Positions 60,283-64,000 of a DNA stretch of 64,000 nucleotides are shown here, piece by piece. Below the pieces are notes generated by a model. That model did no database searches and was not told the origin of the DNA. It was given only the letters and a program-made list of their open reading frames with translations. Made by a program: the position numbers and the translations under genes. The number at the start of each line of letters is the position of its first letter. Position 1 is the stretch's first letter. Source of the DNA: Gracilimonas sp017641085 (lineage in GTDB: Bacteria; Bacteroidota; Rhodothermia; Balneolales; Balneolaceae); assembly GCF_046115515.1 (NCBI RefSeq), contig NZ_CP175953.1; one strand, given 5' to 3'.

Positions 60283-61685
60283 AAATAAGATCCAAATTAG
60301 CGTGGACCTACATCATCCTGCTTATCATCGGGATCATCACAATAAGTGCTTATTCCATATTAACCATCCGCAGTTTTTTGTTGGATGAAGGCGTGGAACA
60401 GTTTGAGAGGGATGCACTTTCCCTGGCTCTTGCGGCCGGCAGTTTTAAAGATAATGCTCTGTTTGATGATAAAATTCAGCGGCAGGCCCGACTTTCTAAA
60501 TACGAAATGGCGGTTTATGACAGAGGCGGGGTTCGCTTTTTAACCTTTCCTGATTCTGCTTTTGAGGATGTAGAACCGTATTTGAACGAAGATTTATTAA
60601 CCGAGCTGGAGCGTGAAGATGGTGACCCTATCGTCCGGTCTGACGAGAACCCGGAAAAGCTTATCGCTTATGTAGATCTGGGGCAGTCGGATAACGCCGC
60701 TCAGTACCTCAGAATCAGTCAGAATAAAAAGCAGTATTATGCTGCAGTGGCCAGTATTCGTCATATTATTTATGCGGGGATGTTCTTCTCCATAGCGGCT
60801 GTGATCGTTGTTAGTATTTTATTTGCGCGGTACATGGCGGCACCCATTCAGCGGTTGAATGAGGCAGCACTTGATATTGCAAAAGGAAACCTGGACCGCA
60901 AAATTGATCTGAACAGAAATGATGAGTTCGGCACATTGGCTGATTCACTAAACCATATGGCTCGCACCCTTCGGGCAGATAATGAGAAGCTGAAAATGCT
61001 CAACGAAAAGCAGAGCCAGTTTTTCGCGGATATAACTCACGAAGTCAGAAATCCTCTGCACACCATTTCCGGAGCACTAGAGATGTTAGAGCTGAAAAAC
61101 CTTCAGCCTGAAAAGAAAAAGCAGTATATGGTGACGGCTCAGAAACAGATAAAAAGAGTCGCACGATTATTCGAGGATATCAAAACGCTGCAGCGGTATG
61201 ATTTTGACGAAAACTTTATCAACCGTGAGGTTTTTGATTTAAAGGAAATTATTGACGAAGTGATGATGGTGTATGAGCCGATTGCACAGGAAAAAGGACT
61301 TCAGCTAAAAGCAGCTAACCTGCAGTCATTTATGGTAAATGCCGACCCAAATAAAATGGAGCAGGTGGTAGATAACCTGATTTCGAATGCCATCAAATAC
61401 ACCCAGGAAGGCGAGGTGGAAGTGGGACTGAAGCAAATGGATGAGCGGGTAGAAGTGTACGTAAAAGATACCGGACCCGGAATTGGCAAGGAGCACCTGG
61501 ATCGTTTATTCGATCGCTTTTATCGCACGGATAAGGCGCGGTCAAGGGATAAAGGCGGGACAGGTTTAGGCTTATCGGTTGTTAAGGGAATCCTCAATGC
61601 ACATCAAAGTGATATCAAGGTAGAGAGTGAAGAAGGAGTTGGAAGCCGGTTCTATTTCAGAATTCCGATCTATGAAAATAGCTGA
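60279..61685 (+). CDS. Membrane sensor histidine kinase
   Basis: The partner of the preceding regulator, 468 residues. TM1 at about 8-30, an extracytoplasmic sensor domain (about 31-158), TM2 at about 160-182, HAMP (about 183-235, APIQRLNEAALDIAKGNL), HisKA with DITHEVRNPLHT (H254), and HATPase with NLISNAIKYT, DTGPGIGKE and GGTGLGLSVV. Its last 29 bases overlap the convergent aquaporin gene. The stimulus is unknown. Confidence 0.95.
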   Translation: MKIRSKLAWTYIILLIIGIITISAYSILTIRSFLLDEGVEQFERDALSLALAAGSFKDNALFDDKIQRQARLSKYEMAVYDRGGVRFLTFPDSAFEDVEPYLNEDLLTELEREDGDPIVRSDENPEKLIAYVDLGQSDNAAQYLRISQNKKQYYAAVASIRHIIYAGMFFSIAAVIVVSILFARYMAAPIQRLNEAALDIAKGNLDRKIDLNRNDEFGTLADSLNHMARTLRADNEKLKMLNEKQSQFFADITHEVRNPLHTISGALEMLELKNLQPEKKKQYMVTAQKQIKRVARLFEDIKTLQRYDFDENFINREVFDLKEIIDEVMMVYEPIAQEKGLQLKAANLQSFMVNADPNKMEQVVDNLISNAIKYTQEGEVEVGLKQMDERVEVYVKDTGPGIGKEHLDRLFDRFYRTDKARSRDKGGTGLGLSVVKGILNAHQSDIKVESEEGVGSRFYFRIPIYENS

Positions 61686-62298
61686 ACGCAAAAGCAGCCA
61701 ATGCTCCGCCGGTTAATGGAGCCAGTGTATAAAGCAGAGAGTGAATAATAGAATTTCCTCCATTGATAAGATCGAAGCTGGCTGTGCCTATGGAGGTTGC
61801 CGGATTTAAAATACCGCCTGAAACGGGGGTAGCCACCATCAGCATTCCGCCAAAAGTAAGTCCAACAGCTAAACCGGATAGGGAGTTTTTACGGAAGCTT
61901 TTAGTGAATGTGAGGGTAAGCATCACCAGTACAAAAATGAAGGTGAATACAACTTCGGCAAATACCTGTTGATATAAATTAGTAGTTGACGGAGGTTCAA
62001 TGTAAAAAACAGAAGTGGAGAGAAAGAAAATAGCTGCTGCTGCCAGAAATGCTCCGAAAAGCTGTGCGATCAGGTAGCCTGCCAATTCAGCTCCGGAAAG
62101 CCTTCTTTTCAAAAAAAATGCGAGGGAAACGGCAGGGTTATAGTGAGCTCCCGAAACGCGGGAACCAATATAAACCAAAGCCATTAAGGTTAAGCCGATA
62201 GCGAGCGGATCTCCTGTAAAGCCAAAAACCAATACAAGAAAAAAGGCACCAATCGCCTCCATTACATATGAATGCATACCCTGATTGTAAGTCTTCAA
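61657..62298 (-). CDS. Aquaporin / MIP-family channel
   Basis: A 213-residue channel with six membrane segments and the two half-helix NPA boxes: GAHYNPAVSLAFFL and GGILNPATSIG. The short loops and length are typical of bacterial AqpZ/GlpF-like proteins; water, glycerol or another small neutral solute could pass. The start may also be the ATG at 62277. The gene is convergent with, and overlaps by 29 bases, the histidine kinase gene, a rare arrangement for two intact genes. Confidence 0.9.
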   Translation of the reverse strand: MKTYNQGMHSYVMEAIGAFFLVLVFGFTGDPLAIGLTLMALVYIGSRVSGAHYNPAVSLAFFLKRRLSGAELAGYLIAQLFGAFLAAAAIFFLSTSVFYIEPPSTTNLYQQVFAEVVFTFIFVLVMLTLTFTKSFRKNSLSGLAVGLTFGGMLMVATPVSGGILNPATSIGTASFDLINGGNSIIHSLLYTLAPLTGGALAAFAFSYFHRSEF

Positions 62299-62463
62299 AT
62301 AAACTCCGAGTGTCCTTCCTTTCAGCTGAAACTACCTGCCGGAAGAAGGAATTGCAAGAAAGCACATTAGTATTTTTGTAAAAATTTCCTACAAATAAAT
62401 CTAACTATTTAACTTCATATAGGTTTAGAAAAAGGATATTTTTTGACAAATAAAACTTTTGTG

Positions 62464-62778
62464 ATGAAAATACTTCAACAATTAAAATCCCGGTGGGGAA
62501 TAACCAGCAACTGGCAAGTGCTGGTGATACTCATCGTTTTTGCTTGCACCGGCTTTACGGCACTTTACGCCAGACGTTTCGTTTTTAACCTGATAGGGAT
62601 TATCGACACGGATCCGTTCTGGCTTAAGGCGGTTGTTTGGCTGGTAACTATCCTTCCGCTGTACAATATTTTCCTGCTGATCTATGGAGCCTTGTTTGGC
62701 CAATTTGAATTTTTCTGGGCTTTCTTTAAGAAGATGATGAGCCGCATGGTGCCAGGTAAATCGGGCTCAGGGGGATAG
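62464..62778 (+). CDS. DUF6787-family small membrane protein
   Basis: A 104-residue membrane protein. The DUF6787 pattern is KSRWGITSNWQVLVILIVFA, then ARRFVFNLIGI, and a second helix LKAVVWLVTILPLYNIFLLI, ending in FEFFWAFFKKMMSRM. Two to three transmembrane segments. Function unknown; it is a typical Bacteroidota gene. The ATG at 62464 is used rather than the TTG at 62443. It overlaps the convergent YjbR gene by 12 bases. Confidence 0.82.
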   Translation: MKILQQLKSRWGITSNWQVLVILIVFACTGFTALYARRFVFNLIGIIDTDPFWLKAVVWLVTILPLYNIFLLIYGALFGQFEFFWAFFKKMMSRMVPGKSGSGG

Positions 62779-63117
62779 AGCTTCACGATCTTTTTTGGGA
62801 AGCCTGGCTACTACTAAGTCATAAGAATGTTTAATCAGCTCAAACAGTAGCTCATCTCCTAAAGCACCGGTAGTACTCACCGTGTTCCAGTGCTTTTTGT
62901 TCATATGATAACCGGGCTTAACCTCTTTATAGGATGCTCGAAGTTCGAGTGCTCTCACCGGGTCACACTTAAGGTTAATGCTTTCAAAGCTCTCAATGTC
63001 GGTAAGGGCAAACATCTTGCCCATGACTTTAAAAACCAGGGTTTGTTCTCCGAAAGGAAAGTCCTCGGAAACCCCGGGCAATGACAGGCAATAATCGTAG
63101 AAAGCCTCAATATGCAT
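62767..63117 (-). CDS. MmcQ/YjbR-family protein
   Basis: A 116-residue protein of the MmcQ/YjbR fold: FYDYCLSLPGVSEDFPFGEQTLVFKV at the N-terminus, MFALTDIESFESINLKCDP, and a C-terminal PGYHMNKKHWNTV. The fold binds DNA in some members, but the biological role is unclear. It is convergent with the DUF6787 gene. Confidence 0.9.
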   Translation of the reverse strand: MHIEAFYDYCLSLPGVSEDFPFGEQTLVFKVMGKMFALTDIESFESINLKCDPVRALELRASYKEVKPGYHMNKKHWNTVSTTGALGDELLFELIKHSYDLVVARLPKKDREALSP

Positions 63118-63156
63118 ATCGGATTATCTAAGTGAAGGTTTTCGGCATTCCAAAAA

Positions 63157-63495
63157 CTAAAACAAATCGATAGTCTCTGAATCTCCATTACCCTGACAGT
63201 CGGTCCACATAAACCAGGCCGTTTCAGCGTCTTTATTAAAACCGAGTATTTGCTCATAAGGGAGGGTGAGTGTGCTTCCAACTGGCAAGTTGGGCTGGAA
63301 GTTTTCGCATGGATCAGCTAAATCAACAAAAGCTAAAGTGTTGGATTCAATCAGAAAATAAAAAATGGGTTTCTCCGTGCCATTATAAATTTCTATAACC
63401 GGAGGGTTTGTGGTGGCAGAGACAAAACCGGGGGTTTCAGAATCGCATCCAAAAAGAAATAAAGAAACCAATAAGAACGGTAAGAAAGTCTTCAT
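63157..63495 (-). CDS. Small hypothetical lipoprotein
   Basis: A 112-residue protein that I do not recognise. It has a clear lipobox SLFLFGC (Cys about residue 17) and then a short beta-rich domain with VIEIYNGTEKPIFYFLIE and two further cysteines (DPCENF, TDCQGN), which could form a disulfide. Probably attached to the cell envelope. Confidence 0.65.
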   Translation of the reverse strand: MKTFLPFLLVSLFLFGCDSETPGFVSATTNPPVIEIYNGTEKPIFYFLIESNTLAFVDLADPCENFQPNLPVGSTLTLPYEQILGFNKDAETAWFMWTDCQGNGDSETIDLF

Positions 63496-63542
63496 GAGTA
63501 TAACGGTTAGTGAACTCCTGAAGCAAATATTATGGATTTATT

Positions 63543-63923
63543 TCATTGAAAACCATTTCTCAAAACCTGCACTCCAAGGAGTACCCATCCGGCAATAAAA
63601 GCGACACCACCAATGGGGGTGATAGCTCCGAGCCAGCTTGCTCCGGACAGGCACAGTATATACAGGCTGCCGGAAAAAATAAGGATTCCTGACAGAATCA
63701 GTGAAGCCGGCAAGGTTACAACCATCTGAAACTGAGCTCCGATTAGGGCAATCAGCATCAGTCCCAGCGCATGCCAGGCATGATATTGAACAGCTGTTTG
63801 CCAGGTTTCGAGTCGCTCTGCACTCAGAGTATTTTTTAAAGCATGGGCGCCGAAAGCACCGGCTGCAACAGCAATGGCGAGCAAGAAAGCCGCAACAGCA
63901 AGTATGATTTTAGGATTGGACAT
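63543..63923 (-). CDS. DUF423-family membrane protein
   Basis: A 126-residue integral membrane protein of the YgdD/DUF423 family. Four hydrophobic helices, with the hallmarks GAFGAHALKNTLSAERLETW, AVQYHAWHALGLMLIAL, FSGSLYILCLSG and ITPIGGVAFIAGW. The role is unknown, although the family is highly conserved. No gene follows to the window end (63924-64000). Confidence 0.93.
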   Translation of the reverse strand: MSNPKIILAVAAFLLAIAVAAGAFGAHALKNTLSAERLETWQTAVQYHAWHALGLMLIALIGAQFQMVVTLPASLILSGILIFSGSLYILCLSGASWLGAITPIGGVAFIAGWVLLGVQVLRNGFQ

Positions 63924-64000
63924 CTTGATAACTGTTATTCGTTATTTTGAGAATAGGTCAATATCCCTCATAAGTTAATAATTACACGAATGATCTTTAG

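Overview
The window is a stretch of bacterial chromosome with no phage, insertion sequence, CRISPR array, rRNA or tRNA that I could find. The gene content points to the Bacteroidota/Balneolota side of the tree, most likely a marine Balneolaceae-like organism. The pointers are a PorV/PorQ-type outer-membrane protein, DUF4270, DUF6090 and DUF6787 family proteins, a stand-alone GT5 'glycogen synthase' domain, a Bacteroidota-type ClpS, a CarB without its regulatory domain, many lipoproteins and few Shine-Dalgarno sites. The taxonomic call is inference from family distributions.

Layout. 1-5.0 kb: start of a SAM hydroxide adenosyltransferase behind dnaN, a PorV-like protein and a hybrid histidine kinase. 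5.2-8.6 kb (+): miaA, then purS-clpS-purQ-lptB-rhodanese packed like an operon. 8.8-19.6 kb (-): a long collinear run read glgB, malQ, comA, GT5 domain protein, DUF4270-like lipoprotein, outer-membrane protein, TPR protein, then a strong terminator before a short rho. 19.7-24.0 kb: LolC/E-like permease, membrane-anchored MurF-like ligase, sugar-phosphate nucleotidyltransferase. 24-30 kb: ruvA, ruvC, fabI, dinB, a lipoprotein metalloprotease and prfC. 30-36 kb (-): lipoprotein, SusA-like amylase, beta-lactamase-fold hydrolase and M20 amidohydrolase.

35.7-38.5 kb (-) is a four-gene, terminator-ended operon whose first three products look like PilV-, PilW- and PilX-type minor pilins but lack a prepilin cleavage motif. 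It is my best candidate for an undescribed system. 38.6-47 kb is a mixture: a decayed M23 peptidase, a second beta-lactamase-like hydrolase, an ArsR regulator with two matching palindromic operators, a VOC protein, an altered PqqB-like MBL lipoprotein, small lipoproteins, an MFS transporter and a DUF6090 protein. 47.0-51.4 kb: carA-carB behind a structured leader that contains an intrinsic terminator; CarB ends exactly where the allosteric domain should begin. 51.4-54.2 kb: a GxxExxY gene between inverted motif copies, directly before recQ. 54.2-64 kb: a cNMP-domain histidine kinase with a response regulator, a DASS transporter, a DUF58 protein, an SDR enzyme, an OmpR-type two-component pair, an aquaporin and four small genes.

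A recurrent feature is the spacer structure. Several intergenic gaps hold imperfect inverted arrays of 7- or 8-base words (for example NNRGTGAT), forming long stem-loops between convergent, and in one case divergent, genes. Different spacers use different words but the same architecture. A 28-nt hairpin present twice shows a compensatory base-pair change.
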